Assembly: GCA_035610835.1 (NCBI GenBank)
Contig: CM069447.1
Span: 57,357,048-57,421,047, forward strand
Source of the DNA: Ophiura sarsii
Taxonomy: Eukaryota > Echinodermata > Ophiuroidea > Amphilepidida > Ophiuridae
Length of the DNA: 64,000 bases
Direction: 5' to 3'
This document shows positions 34,691 to 47,454 of the stretch, in pieces. The translations under genes were made by a program, and so were the position numbers. The notes under the pieces are model-generated. The model ran no database searches. It worked only from the letters and a program-made list of their open reading frames with translations, and had not been told where the DNA came from. Every line of letters begins with the position of its first letter. The first letter of the stretch is position 1.

Positions 34691-35310
34691 TCGCCTCACG
34701 GACAAAAATGAATACCCACCTAAGTGAGTAATGTGACCCACGCAGGCAGGTCAATTGACCTATTTAAATAGGTCACTTGAGACATTTGTACTTTCAGTGA
34801 GTAATGTGACTCGCACAAGTGGGTCAATCAATTACCAATGACCCACTTTCATACCAATTATACCTACTTACATGGGTCATTTGACTCGCTTAAAGTGTGT
34901 AATATGACTCGCATACATTCTGAAAGCGGGTCGCCTCACGGACAAAATGATTACTCACGTAAGCGAGTCGCTCGACTCAGAAAAGTTTTCTGTGCACCAA
35001 TGCTCACAAAAGTAGAACGTTTCGCTGGATTATATTTGTTTACGTTTCTGCCCAGAATGTACTAATTTGTCAAGGTTACAAAAGACTCACAAAATCACCC
35101 AAAATGTATAAATATGACAAAAGTTCCAGCTCGCTACGCTCGCCATTACTAATCACACAATGAAGAAGGGGCATCATAAAATTATTGGCCGTTCAGATAG
35201 TGCACAAACAGAATTTGTCAACGTAGGCCTATCCGTGAACAAAATTCCAAAGGTATAGACAGCCCCTTTAGCATGTCAAGTATGTGACAAGTTGATTTTT
35301 TTTCGAGGAG

Positions 35311-35348
35311 GGGGTGGGGGGTGGAGGGGGGGGGGGGGGGGGGGGGGG
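35311..35348. repeat. G-rich tract with a run of 23 G
   Basis: GGGGGTGGGGGGTGGA is followed by an uninterrupted G run at 35326-35348, a likely G-quadruplex former. Confidence 0.95.
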
Positions 35349-35459
35349 TGTAAAAATCCACTGGTTAGCAGGGGGTCATGTAATTTTCAGTTTCATTTCC
35401 ATCACAAATAATGAACGGTCCCTTAGACCCGGATGTAAATCTAAAACCATTCAAAAATC

Positions 35460-36490
35460 GCCGTCTGAGACCAAAACAAATCATAAAATATCTTCTTTTT
35501 ACAAATAAGATAGCAGAGTTACGTCACATACAAACATGCATTGTCATTACCCAGTGTCTATGGGATGTTCACAGATTTGGGGTCAACGGTCATTAAGGGG
35601 TCATTTCCTGTTTAAGGGGGACTCAAGGAAGTTTTTATTTTTTATTTTTTATTTTTGTGAGTGCTGTCATTATTGAACTATTAATCAAATGCATATACAA
35701 GTATACATTTTTGGAAAGGATATAGATCAGTGAATCCAAATTTGGTGTCAAATTTGACCAAAAATGTTGATTTTTTATCGAACATTTTTTAAAAATTTGA
35801 CCAAAAAGTTTTTGTTGGCACTTTTTAGTGAAAATTTATAAAAATATTAGATTAGGTTAAAAACCTAAGTTAGTGTCTTTACATCATCATCTAGCGATTT
35901 GGGAATTTTTTACTCAATATTATTTTTGTTAGCTTTGTCAAAAAAATTGGGTAAAAAAGTGATTTCTTGTGATTTTGTCAAATAAAATCGACATTTTTGG
36001 TCAATATTTATGCTAAATTTTCCTTTCCAAATTGTATACTTATGTATGTGTACATTTAAGTCATAGTTCAATAATTACAGCACTCACAAAATTTAAAAAA
36101 AAAAAAATTCACATATGCATTGTTACTACCCAGTGTATAATGTGATATTTTTTTTGATTTCGGGTCAAATGTCATTAAGGAGTCACTTCTAATTTAAAAC
36201 TATATATCTTCAATAATTGTTATCTCCCAAACTTAGAATACATGTAGGCCTAGTAGGTGACGATATATTCAGTTATTCAGTTTTGTCACCCATTGTATAT
36301 GTGATATTTTTGATTTGGGGTCAAACGTCATTAAGGGTCACTTCCGGTCTAAAATAAAATATCTTCAATAATCTTTATCTTCCAATATTAGCATAGTAGA
36401 GTGACCCTCTATTCAGATATCTATGGTTGTTACCCATTGTATATGGGATATTTTTAGAATTGAGGTCAAAGGTCATTATGTAAAATTTGT
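35460..36490. repeat. Tandem GGTCATTAAGG repeat interrupted by a foldback
   Basis: A roughly 120 bp unit with ACCCAGTGT/ACCCATTGTATATG, GGGGTCAAACGTCATTAAGG and AAAATATCTTCAATAAT occurs at 35470-35600 and three times at 36110-36490. Between these, 35630-36105 is a foldback: GTGAGTGCTGTCATTATTGA near 35655 pairs with TCAATAATTACAGCACTCAC near 36068. The foldback probably inserted into the array. Confidence 0.7.
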
Positions 36491-37726
36491 TTTAAAGATC
36501 TTTGAATTTGGTGGTCAAAAGACTATCCCCTGTGTATCATTCATCTCAAATATGAATTTTATGGTACTTTATTGAAACTTAAAAACAAATAAAAATCAAT
36601 AAATTAAAAGAGCTGCAATTTATAGTATTACTTAGTAAATAAACGAAAACGGCATCTTGATCCGTTGCGTTTTTTAATGACATGTCTTGTTTGCGCCACA
36701 AACATTTGTTGGTTGGCTGGCTCCAAGAAAATCCTGTGACAATCGGCTTGTTTCTAGAAGAGGCCGGCTGTATTGTGTTCTATGTACTCTCAGGCACGTG
36801 CGTGCCTGACATTCTTTTTTTCTTCAAATTAAAAGAGCCGTTTTTCAAAAACTTTCTGCTCGAAAACCGCTCAACCGATTTGAACGCTGCATTTGCACAA
36901 GAACAACTGGCCCAAGCTTCATTAGGGCTATGGCTTGGGTTTGGGTTCGAAGGTCATTTGGTGGGAAAGTCACGTTGAGACTGACCCTTTCTGAATAAAA
37001 AAGCAGTTAAAAGTAGCTATCATGCTAGTGAACTTGAAAGAGCACCACCATAAAATGCTAGTAGCACAGAACAGAAAGATTTGTCCAATAGGAGAGATTG
37101 TAATCGACATAAGTAAGCTAATTTACATAAAACCGACCGATTTAACCAAAGGAAATTGACATATATGTAGATTATTTTAAAAGCCGTGTCAAATTTAAGA
37201 ATTTTGATTGGTGGCTCACCATTGTCTTTCATATGATTGGTTAAAAATGTCCTTCAATTCAGAAATTTGGAAATTGACATATGTCGATTCCTAAATTGAC
37301 ATATGTCAATTTCAAATGGTTTTGCCAAGAATGCGCCCAAAGAATAACTGAGTTTTCCGTTTTATGGTCCTACATGGCTGTGAAACTACCGGTCAGCACG
37401 AATGGGCAGATTTCACCTTATTGTCACTATGTGCTCAGATATTAACATTCTACATTTGTTCTATATTATTTTGTACCATGTTTTAAATCTATAACGTGCA
37501 ACAGGGATGTGAGAGAACGAAATTATCTGCATTCAAAATGATTGTGTGCTTCTTCTACCTTGCATCATGTGCATTGTTATTACAAATTCTGTACCATACA
37601 GAAATATCTGAACTCTGTTGGGAGTTGACCTTTCACCTTCGAAATAAACTAAACCAAACAAATTGAAGTATTGCTATGCTGTAAAAATAATCCATGCACT
37701 AGTGGCATGCATAACAGTTTCACATA
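36491..37726. other. Intron 3, unassigned
   Basis: No repeat ends. The open frame 36682-36978 has no recognised domain. Several AAATTGACATATGTC palindrome-like motifs lie at 37152, 37270, 37292 and 38946. Confidence 0.35.
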
Positions 37727-38868
37727 CAGGGTGTCTCAAAAAAAATTACAACGCACATTCAGAGGATCGTAACCTTCTGAATAAGTGTCGGAATGGAGCA
37801 AATCAAATGACAAAATAAAGGCAAAGAAGTTGGCTATAATTTAAAGAAAACCGATTACGGAGTGATTACGGAAAAATGAGCAAGTATGTAACGTTAGTCA
37901 AGGAACACTCCCATCCAAGTTTGCTCATATTGAGTGATTCAGACAGTACAGACAGCACAGACAATAAATCAATCAATACTTCTTTCTCTCTCAACTATAA
38001 CATTCATTAACATGTTTTTTCTTGTTCTAGTTTCTCTTTAAAACCAAATAATATGCCGAATAAGAACAATATTTAAATAAAATGATCATAAAAGTTGTCA
38101 AGGTTATTTTCATCATATTTTAAACTTGATATCAGTTAACATTTACCATCGCCCCTTTGCACGATAACTTTAATATATTTATTACGATTGAAAACATAAT
38201 GATAGTAAATCTGAACATTACCGTTATTAACCAGTTCAAGATAACTAATAATATTGCCCATAGAGATTATCAAGCTTTTTTGTGTTGACATTGGCAATGA
38301 AAATGACGGCTGAAATCATGTTATTATCGCAATTGAAAACAAAACTAACGTTTTTTTATAATTAACAATTGATGGTGGCCTATAAGCATGATTCTAGCAG
38401 AATCTATGGCGAGCGAAACTCAATTAAATAAACGCGAGGATCAAGCAAATGATATATATTGTTTATATTGAAATAATATGATTATCTCTCTGTTTACAAT
38501 GAGATCAATTATTTTTGTTTTCTAATTGTTATTGGTGTTATGATTAATTAATCAGTACTATAGTCTTAGAACACGAAGAATAGTATTCAACAGTGCTCGC
38601 TAATTGAGAAATTAATGCGTAAATAACCATCCACGCCAGTGAACAGTGAAAATCTGTAAATTAGTCAAACTTGGATGGGAGTGTTTCGTGACTACTCTTA
38701 CGTAATCGCACATTTCTCCGTAACTACTGAGCCGAACTAAACGCGGTTTTCTTTCATTCATAGACAACTAATTTTACTTTAATTTGACGCTTAAATTGTT
38801 GAATTCAGATACTGATGTAGGAAGTAACGATCACCTAAATATGCGTTGTAATTTGTTGAGACACTCTG
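37727..38868. mobile_element. Mariner-type element (1142 bp) with long terminal inverted repeats
   Basis: The left end CAGGGTGTCTCAAAAAAAAT and the right end (reverse complement CAGAGTGTCTCAACAAATT) pair. TA flanks both sides (37725-37726 and 38869-38870). Similarity continues inward to the CACTCCCATCCAAGTTTG block (37907-37924), whose reverse complement is at 38668-38685, giving arms near 200 bp. No transposase frame. Confidence 0.75.
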
Positions 38869-38870
38869 TA

Positions 38871-39814
38871 CATTGGGGGCATTACATTATTAGCGTTAGT
38901 ATCGTTGTGGGTGTATTTTTTTCGTCAACCAATCAACTGTCTTCAAATTGACATATGTCGATTTATCTTATAATAATTGTTGAGAACAATTTAGGTCAAT
39001 CAGGCATGACGAAGCAGTAAATAGCCAATCATACTACGTAAAATATGCACGTGCTTAGCACTGAATAGATACATACAAAATACGTTTACTGAGTGGATTT
39101 AAATCTATAGGTACACTAATTTGGTCATATCTAATGTAACACTGACGAAAAAGTAATACTGTTTCAGTTATTTTAACCTTTTTGCAGCCATTTTGGGTAT
39201 TTTAAAAATACTCCAACTAGATCTACCGCCCCTAGGCACAAGTGGTAGACTATGGACATTAACTACAGCGCCTCCAAGTGACAGCATTTAACTATTGAAC
39301 TAATCATCCATGACTGAATTTTCCAACTAGACTTGATTTCAAGTCTCAGACTCACTACCCTCTCTCTCCCAATTCCTGGTACAAGTAATATTTTCCATTG
39401 ATTCGAAACTATAATATTTTGTAGAGCTAGTGCATATCTCATTGACCCTATACCTATCGCATGTATTTTATGTATTTGGGACAATGTGTGAGAGATGCCG
39501 TGTCCTCATATAGGGTCATGACCACCATACACCACACACTTATCATTCATGACAATGACATGTATATTTAGTAACTGTTTCAATATATGGATATTTTGAC
39601 AAAACATAACTACACCCTAGGCTCTTTCCTGTCAAACACTGAGCTCCCAAAACACCAACCGCTGGCCGCCACTGAGACTTGACAGAAAGCTAATTGATTG
39701 TTATATAATTCCACACACTTATATAACTGACAACTGTACAGTACACTTGGAGTTTAGGGGTAGCATATTTTGAAGAATGCCAAACTATTTTGGTAATGAT
39801 TAATTTAGTGTTTT
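38871..39814. other. Intron 3, unassigned
   Basis: AT-rich, no recognised feature. The small minus-strand frame 39263-39484 has no domain. Confidence 0.35.
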
Positions 39815-39876
39815 AACTAGATTGATTAATTAGTTTGTATATTTAAAAATATACAAACTAATTAATCAATCTAGTT
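39815..39876. repeat. 62 bp perfect palindrome with 30 bp arms
   Basis: The arms begin AACTAGATTGATTAATTAGT and pair completely, leaving AA at the centre. A partial third copy (TTAATTAGATTGATGAATT) follows at about 39907. Confidence 0.95.
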
Positions 39877-40484
39877 GTGTCATTCTTGAGATTGGGACAT
39901 GTCCTTTTAATTAGATTGATGAATTGTAAATGTTATTTGTCATTCAGGATATTCCCTCCCAGTAAAATAATGTACACACCCATTACAATGTTCCTATGGC
40001 CCATACACTGGTATGTCATGTGATACATGCATGCTTTGAATGTTCTTGCCTGATGAAATTACTGTCCACTGATTGGCTGGCCGCCAAAATGTGAGGCAAG
40101 AAATTAGCTTTTGATCAAGGCCTTCCTGCAACCAAACTTTCTGGCCTATCAGTGATGGGTAATAACAGGTGGATACTGGATGGGGTAACATCATTGCCTG
40201 GTGTAAAGTGTGAAATACTGTTGCAATATTAATATTAATGTTTTGGATAGTGAAATGGTTTTACAAATAAGAAGGCCTTGACTGCAAGGCTATTTTCCAA
40301 CCAGCAGTAGGACAATAATAGAATATTGTTTAGTTGTCCTCGACATTCCTATCTTATTTTTCCGTCAGTTCTAAAACCTCGTAACCTTATTCATAGTCGA
40401 ATTACCCGCTCATGCTTAACCGATGAACATATACCCTGCGACGAAATACCTGTATTGTATCAGTGCAGTGGCGCCGGATTTGAC
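39877..40484. other. Intron 3, unassigned
   Basis: No gene seen. The minus-strand frame 39994-40194 is not recognised. The final seven bases, ATTTGAC (40478-40484), are the left target duplication of the next element. Confidence 0.35.
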
Positions 40485-41833
40485 CATAGATAATCGACAC
40501 AGGGATGGTTAAGTGGGTGTTTTGTTTGAAGCTATGTGTGTTTCGGACCAAGGTCGCTCAACACAAAAGCCGATATAGCCTTTAGCCCTGTCATGAAATA
40601 ACTTCTTAACATCCATAAATAATACGCCACTCTCGTTCCCAGATGCATGAAATCGCTAGTAATCGATTTCAAAAGAAGTGCTATTGTCCATCGCGCTCAT
40701 CATGGGTTCGAGTTTACGTGTAATAGAAAACTGGGTGAAATAAGTGTCTATAAACTTCACAAATAGCGTTACATCTACCGCATCGGTGAATGCGTGTATT
40801 AAATTGTTATGTTTCAAATATTAGAAGTATCTTAACTTTCACCGTTGCTTTATTTATCAAACTAATGTTATGTATCCCGTTAGATAGTATTAGATACTGT
40901 AGTTGCCGCAATACAGCGTGTTTTTACTGAAGAAAAAAAAACAGGCATATGACTGCTAACGGATTAAAATCCCCCAGTAAAAACACACCACCACCGGCAT
41001 TTGCCCGCTCATACCGGTTTATTTCTCCTGGATTTTAGATGCCTTTTATCCTTCGAAACCAAGGATAATAGCGGTTGAAACCGGTTAGGAAAAGCAGTCT
41101 TTCGTCAGTATAAACACGCACGGTTCCTGCTCAGCGCGTTTGCCGGTGGAAAAGCGGAAGTGGGCACACGATGCACGATCACCTGACAATTAAATGGCCT
41201 TTGCGTAGCAAGTTTGTAAACCCATCACAAACATGTACGCCGCCATTATGCCAAGAAATTACCAAATACAACATATCAGCGTGTTTTTATTAAGCAAACC
41301 GGCTTTTACCCGTCTTATAAAAAGCAGGATAAAAGCCGGTTGCTCGTGTGAGAGACGTGTTTTTATTGCAGTTCGATAAACAAACTTGCCGGCTGCCGCT
41401 GACCTCATTATAATAAATGCCAGCGAAAGGTCATACACATCTGTTTGCGAGTGGAAATAAATTTCGTCTGCGCATCTGTAAACATTTTGTTTTTAAACAA
41501 AAAATCGATGGCGCAGTGTTGTGTTGTATTTGGTAATTTCTATTATCCTTGGTTTCGAAGGATAAAAGGCATCTAAAATCCAGGAGAAATAAACCGGTAT
41601 GAGCGGGCAAATGCCGGTGGTGGTGTGTTTTTACTGGGGGATTTAAATCCGTTAGCAGTCATATGCCTGCTTTTTTTCTTCAGTAAAAACACGCTGTATC
41701 AATACCCGTTCTGTTTACCGGGCTTTTTAAAAATGCTAGTCATACAGGTGTTTGCGAAACAGGCATAGATCAGCTCCGCACATTTCAATAGAGATAATCC
41801 GGGACTTAACCATCCCTGTGTCGATTGTCTATG
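40485..41833. mobile_element. Inverted-repeat element (1349 bp) with a 7-8 bp target duplication
   Basis: The left end CATAGATAATCGACACAGGG pairs with the right end CCCTGTGTCGATTGTCTATG. ATTTGAC flanks both sides exactly (40478-40484, 41834-41840), or GATTTGAC if one terminal base is shared. Inside are longer inverted arms (40911-41070 and 41541-41699, about 160 bp, nearly identical), including TGACTGCTAACGGATT and CTTCGAAACCAAGGATAATA. TSD length and CA..TG ends fit P- or hAT-like elements. No transposase. Confidence 0.8.
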
Positions 41834-41840
41834 ATTTGAC

Positions 41841-42730
41841 ATACCGATAGACCAGTGTGCAATGAAGGCATTCATGTGTTAGTAGTAGCGTGTGATTATG
41901 CTAAGTTAACGTGAGGTCAAACGCCAAATTATTAGCCGTTGATGGGCAGAGTGTCGATTGGGAAATGTGTTGAAATTAATTTGTTGTTGTATTAGTTTGT
42001 TTCTTTATTGACATCATTGTTCACCGGCCTTTGGAGAGCGTGTGAACTCACTAAAATGTTTTAGATATGACCAAATATTATAAGGACTGACCGGGGACAA
42101 CTAAATTATTTATATTTTGGGACTTACGGGAGCATTGATATTAGAAGATTTATAGAATCAATTTCAATAAGTAAGCTATCAAAATATTCCTTGATGTATA
42201 AATAAATATTATAGACGAAATCATTCTCTTTAATGCACAAATTACAGAGAAATCTTGTAATGAAAGTTGCAAACATAATTAATTTGCAACTTTCATTTTC
42301 ACTTTCATTTTTTGCGACACATTAATTTTCACTCATCTGTATCGATCTGCTATGTTGCAGGGGAATGGCATTTGGCTCTCATCTCATCTATAATAGAGGT
42401 TTGACTAATTGTCATTACATTCATACCATTCAACAACAACTTTGATATGTCAATTTTCTAATATATTGACTCCCAATAGTTAGCTTTAGACAATTGACAT
42501 CAGAGCAAGCGACCATTGATGTTTAGCTGTGGTTCGACTCCTATTGTTCAGCTGGTCGCTAGTGGGGCGCTGCATTTGGTGTCCGTTATATGCTTGCGGT
42601 AGCACTTGTGTAGGCTTTATCATAGACATATTATAGTGAATACTCTCTTATTATATTAGGGGGTATTGGTTTTATAGTGTGGTAATTTACGATACTAAGC
42701 AATTGTTTAGGTAATTTAACATCAACTTAT
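41841..42730. other. Intron 3, unassigned
   Basis: No recognised coding or repeat feature apart from a short inverted pair, ATGAAAGTTGCAAA / TTTGCAACTTTCAT, at 42259-42298. Confidence 0.35.
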
Positions 42731-43535
42731 CCATTCTGGCAGCCATTTTGGATTATAATACACTCATGTAGACTATTTTTACATTTAAAACGGCCAATTT
42801 GGTGGCCATCTTGTATTTATAGTATGTGATATCCCATTTTATGGAATTCCGACAATTTGTTCAGTCATTTTGGGACCCATTTTGGGGGCCATTTTGGATT
42901 TTCTAAGTTACTAGTGGTCTAATACATACATGTACATCCCATTATTAAAATTATATTTTCATCATACATTAAGGTTGATATTATCCCATTTTATGGAATT
43001 TTGCAGCCACTTTGGGGCCATTTAGCAGCCATTTTGGATTTTAACTATGTTAACGAAGCAGAAATACTAGATATGAGTCACTAATCACATACATTTCATC
43101 GTTAAGATTATATTGTCATCATTCATTTCGGTTGATATTATGCTTTTTTACAGAATTTTGACCACTTTTGACCATTTTTGGCCATTAATTTGGCGGCCAT
43201 TTTGGTTTTAAAGTATTTTAACGAGCAATAATAATAGATGAGTTTCTAGTGGTCTAACCAAACATCCCATTGTTAAAACTATACTCTGATCATACATGTT
43301 GGTTTATATATGCCAATTGAAGGAATGTTACCATTTTCGGCGGCCATTTTGGCGGCCATCTTGTACATGGGTGTGTTAACAAAATAAAAGTTCTGGATAT
43401 GAGTGTCTTAGTGGTCTAATACATACATCCCACCATTAAAACTATAGTTTTACGTTTACCATACACTTGGATTGCTCTATGTCATTTTATGAGATTTGAC
43501 CAGTTATGGCGGCCATTTTGGACGTCATCTTGAAT
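42731..43535. repeat. Tandem array, about five units of 162-165 bp, with GGCCATTTTGG
   Basis: Units contain GCGGCCATTTTGG, TAGTGGTCTAATACATACAT, CCCATTRTTAAAA and a TATCCCATTTTATGGAATTT block. The CCCATT/TTTCATC phrase recurs near 42936, 43097, 43266 and 43428. Divergent copies, no frame. Confidence 0.75.
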
Positions 43536-43843
43536 AATTCCTTAGCATTACAAAATTATTTTTGGTGAATATGTTTTGAACCATAAAAGTAAGTCAAAAA
43601 GTTGGTCCTGGGTGATGGTGCACGGTAACCATCTGTATATACCCGACTAATTGATGTATATATAGGTAATGTAGTACTAAATATGAGTATTTATGACGTC
43701 ATACTTAATTTGCATAAAATACCTGAAGCAATCGGGCAGTTATCAACAACAGTCAAAACGGAAGTTTAGCTTCAAACAAATTGCAGTCAACTTTGCGGGT
43801 TTGCTTGAAATGAGCAACACAAGACTGTTAGGGTTTTACTTAG

Positions 43844-44134
<291 letters not shown>

Positions 44135-44433
44135 TAGGCCCTAATGCACTCTTATTAAAGAGTCTACTCGATTTTGACAAGATTCCTTGCAAAATACGAT
44201 CTCACTAGATTTCAAATTAAAAGCTGACCAGAAATCCGAGCACATCAATAAGTTTCCCAATACTTGTGTAGCACATTGATACGTGTAGATTTTCGAGGCA
44301 TATTAGCCGACCAAAATGGTCGATACAACCATGATGTAGGCATATCTGTACAAAAGTACACGGACTAAACCAAGACTGTGCACAGTTCAATCCACATAGA
44401 ATGTTCACTAAAAATGCAACCATGCATGTTGTA

Positions 44434-45104
44434 CAGGGTGAGTCAAAAAAAAGTGTACCCTAATTGAAAAAATAAATAAAAAAATTTGACCACAAAATCA
44501 AGGCAAACAAAACTTTAAATGATTGCGCCATTTCTTTGCTACCATCTGGAAAAAAAATCACGCTATTTGATGATACCGTTAAGTAAATATGACTATTTCT
44601 GTACAGGAGCTGTTTTTTCACCTAAAACACGGTTTTTAATTTCAAGCTTAACGAGCTTAATAATGTTTACTAGGATTATGATGTAAAGCATTACACATCT
44701 TGTTTATTAAAAGAATTAAGTAGACAATACACTTGTTCAAAATTGTCTCCTAATAGATTAAAACAATAGACAGCTTAAGGCCTATTTATGACACAATTAC
44801 CACACTTTAATCATTTCATAACAAAGGAATTGATCCTTTCGCTGTCGGTATTGTATTTTTTTATTGGTCGTATCTTATGAAATATAATGGTCAAGATCTG
44901 GAAAGCGTGTTCGGACGTTAAATTGGTCACTTTTATTCAAAACAACGTAAAATAAGTTTCCCTCAACCAATCTAAACCAGATAAAATTCATATTAAAGCT
45001 AATTGATTTGTCTTCATACCGTAGTATATTGTTTTGAAAACAAACGAATACTTTTTCTAAAAAAAATCGCTGAAGTTGAGTACACTTTTTTTTGACTCAC
45101 CCTG
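44434..45104. mobile_element. Mariner-type MITE (671 bp) with perfect 25 bp ends
   Basis: The ends begin CAGGGTGAGTCAAAAAAAAG and are perfect inverted repeats over 25 bp. TA flanks both sides (44432-44433, 45105-45106). It inserted in intron 4, 334 bases after exon 4. No coding capacity. Confidence 0.85.
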
Positions 45105-45106
45105 TA

Positions 45107-45869
45107 TCAAGCCGAATTTCGGGGAGTAGACGTCAGAACCCTAAATTAATTGACGGTGCGCGCGTAGCCAAAATAATGTTTTCATTGAAATATGATCATA
45201 CAACTTGTCGTATGGAAAATTGTAAATGAACTGCCTTAATTAATTAGATACATATAACTAAATGGATACAGTGAATTTAGCCCCAGCTTCTTGAAAATAG
45301 CCTAATTCATCGATTTATTACACATCCAAAACGAATTATTACACGTGTACTACTAGTAGTACTACTAGTTAAAACTGGCATTTGAATACCCATACAAATT
45401 ACAAATTTACAAGGAGAACTTAAAGGAGGATGGCCCGATCACCAGACAGTCTCACGCATCCCCACAACTATAACAATTGTTCGTTGTCCAGGTGAAATTT
45501 TAGGGCTGAAATGTGTATAGTTTGTATTTTACAAGCGAAAATGTGCTCACTTGAGGTTAACCCACTTAGTATTCTATGAGGTGTGGTAAATGCTCGGTCG
45601 AGAATAACAAGAGACGGATCAGCAGTCATTTGTACGATAACCATGATAACGGAAATACTTTTTGTTTGTTAGTAACGAAAATATGTTATGTTTTTTACTT
45701 ACTTTGCATGCCAAGTTGACAATATCCTTTTTGTTATCTATACAATTAAAATATAACAGCATCATATCAGTTCATCTTTATGGCCATTGAACTCGCCTCC
45801 TTTCGTGTTACACACGGATTTTGGCTTTCGCGACATGATTTTAACTTTATACAATTATATTTGCTTGTA
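45107..45869. other. Intron 4, unassigned
   Basis: Contains the small palindrome ACTACTAGTAGTACTACTAGT near 45349. Otherwise nothing recognised. Confidence 0.35.
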
Positions 45870-45870
45870 T

Positions 45871-46347
45871 TTGATTTGATTTGATTTGATTTGATTTGAT
45901 ATTATTTGGGTCCCACGACCCTGGATAACCCAATAAGCTTATTAGCTTATTTCCATTGGGGTCCGTTAGATGAGTGAACAGATACAGACCGGGATGATCC
46001 CCCACTCTTTACGAAAGAGTCTGTAACCTTTTAACGTGCTCGGGTATTGCTCTTCCGATGCACGGGACCACCATTTTAGACTTGACTTCCGAACCGCTGT
46101 CTTTTGCTGCGATTAGGAAATCGTCACAATCATTTCGCTTCATTTACCAGGCTACCGACGGCGCACACAGTATCAGCACTTAGATTGTATTATCCCCTAG
46201 CAGCTCCCCAATCTTGCTTGGGTCGACGAAGCAATTGAGATTAAGTACCTTGCCCAAGGATACAAACAAGTTGGCTGTAGCGGGGCTAGAACTCACATTC
46301 TTTGCATCGTGAGACCGGCATGCTATCCACTAGACCACGTATACCCC
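45871..46347 (-). mobile_element. tRNA-derived SINE with an (ATCAA)n tail
   Basis: Read on the minus strand, a tRNA-like head lies at about 46347-46270 (TGGTCTAGTGGATAG and a B-box-like GAGTTCTAGCCCC). A body with CCTTGGGCAAGGTACTTAAT follows, and a pentanucleotide tail (TTGAT on plus, six units at 45871-45900). Shares the TTGCCCAAGGA block with the SINE at 30808-31122 but has a different, longer body. No clear target duplication found. Confidence 0.75.
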
Positions 46348-47319
46348 CCTGAGGTAGTAAAAATATACATTTTCTGAAGGTAAATTGCATGAGGAATCCA
46401 AATATGCCATTGAAATTATAGTACAACCATGAACTAAAATGGTATGATTCACAATAATCGGCAAAATATCAGATTTTGTAATTTTTAATTTGAGATCCAT
46501 ATATTTTTAATACCTACCCCTGTCATTATTTACTTTACATATTTAAATTTCTCATAAAATTACCAATCAGATGATATATAATTTTCAAAGGTTACTACGT
46601 CGTTAAGGTAATTATATCGGCTAATGAATATCTCCAATTTTTATTTTATATATTTTGAGAATGTTCAGAAATATTTTTAAGGATATACCCTTCCCTGATC
46701 TAAACTGAATGACTGAATTCCTCTAGTTACAAACTTTTCAAAAATGTATACTTTTGCTATCATAGATTGAACACTTTTTCTGTTATAGTCATTTTTATAA
46801 ATCCGGTAAATTGAGGCTGATTATTCATGTTGACGGTGTAGCCGTAGCGAATAGGAAGAAAGCTGATGATCATGGTCTTATCCATAATTAATTAGTTATT
46901 ATAAATAGTTGACAAGTTTGTTGAATAACATACTGAAAGACTACTAAATATCCTTTAAAATGGGACCCGAATGGTGTATGTAACATCAGGGGATGACTAG
47001 TTATTGTAAAAAAACCAAAGCATGGGATTATCCCCATTGAGTTTGTACAGGCGGCACCCCTTCCGGCACAACCCCTGGTCCCCAAGATTCAAACAGCTGT
47101 AGCTCCCCTTCTGTATTAGCTATTCCAATGCCATTTTGCAGACATATAGCTTGTTATTCGGGCTTTAAAATGATACAAACATTTGTTGAGATAGCTTTTG
47201 TGGTTTTAACAATATTTAAAGAATATGACAGCATGAAACTAAAAGTGTAACAGCACCACCCTATTGGGAGGCGAGCTAATAACGCGTGATACGTATTTTA
47301 CTTCATATCGATTCCACAG
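46348..47319. other. Intron 4, end: unassigned
   Basis: AT-rich; the minus-strand frame 46888-47085 is not recognised. Ends at the acceptor of exon 5. Confidence 0.4.
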
Positions 47320-47454
47320 GAGCAGCCGCCGTTCTGTTGGGCAAGAATGGGGAACTGTCAGCTACGGAGGTTGCCGATGAACTAATAAGGCTTTCTACCA
47401 AGGATGCAGTGATCGGTAATCTTAAAGGAACACCCAATCGTCTTCTTTACCTAG
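47320..47454 (+). CDS. Exon 5: C-terminal end of the S8 protease domain
   Basis: The acceptor ATTCCACAG and the donor GTATAA border an exon of two bases, 44 codons and one base. The first two bases complete the Gly after [30 protein letters not shown] and the following helix match the post-Ser helix region of proteinase K-like enzymes. GTPNRLLYLG corresponds to the usual end of the fold (GTVNLLAYN in proteinase K). The exon ends in phase 1 with no stop, so the protein must continue, and the next in-phase exon is the CTLD at 49264. Confidence 0.85.

Noticed and set aside
34343..34741. Ser/Asp-rich repeat protein
   Set aside because: The 66 bp unit forces an open frame and the motif family continues in non-coding sequence; no promoter or splice evidence.
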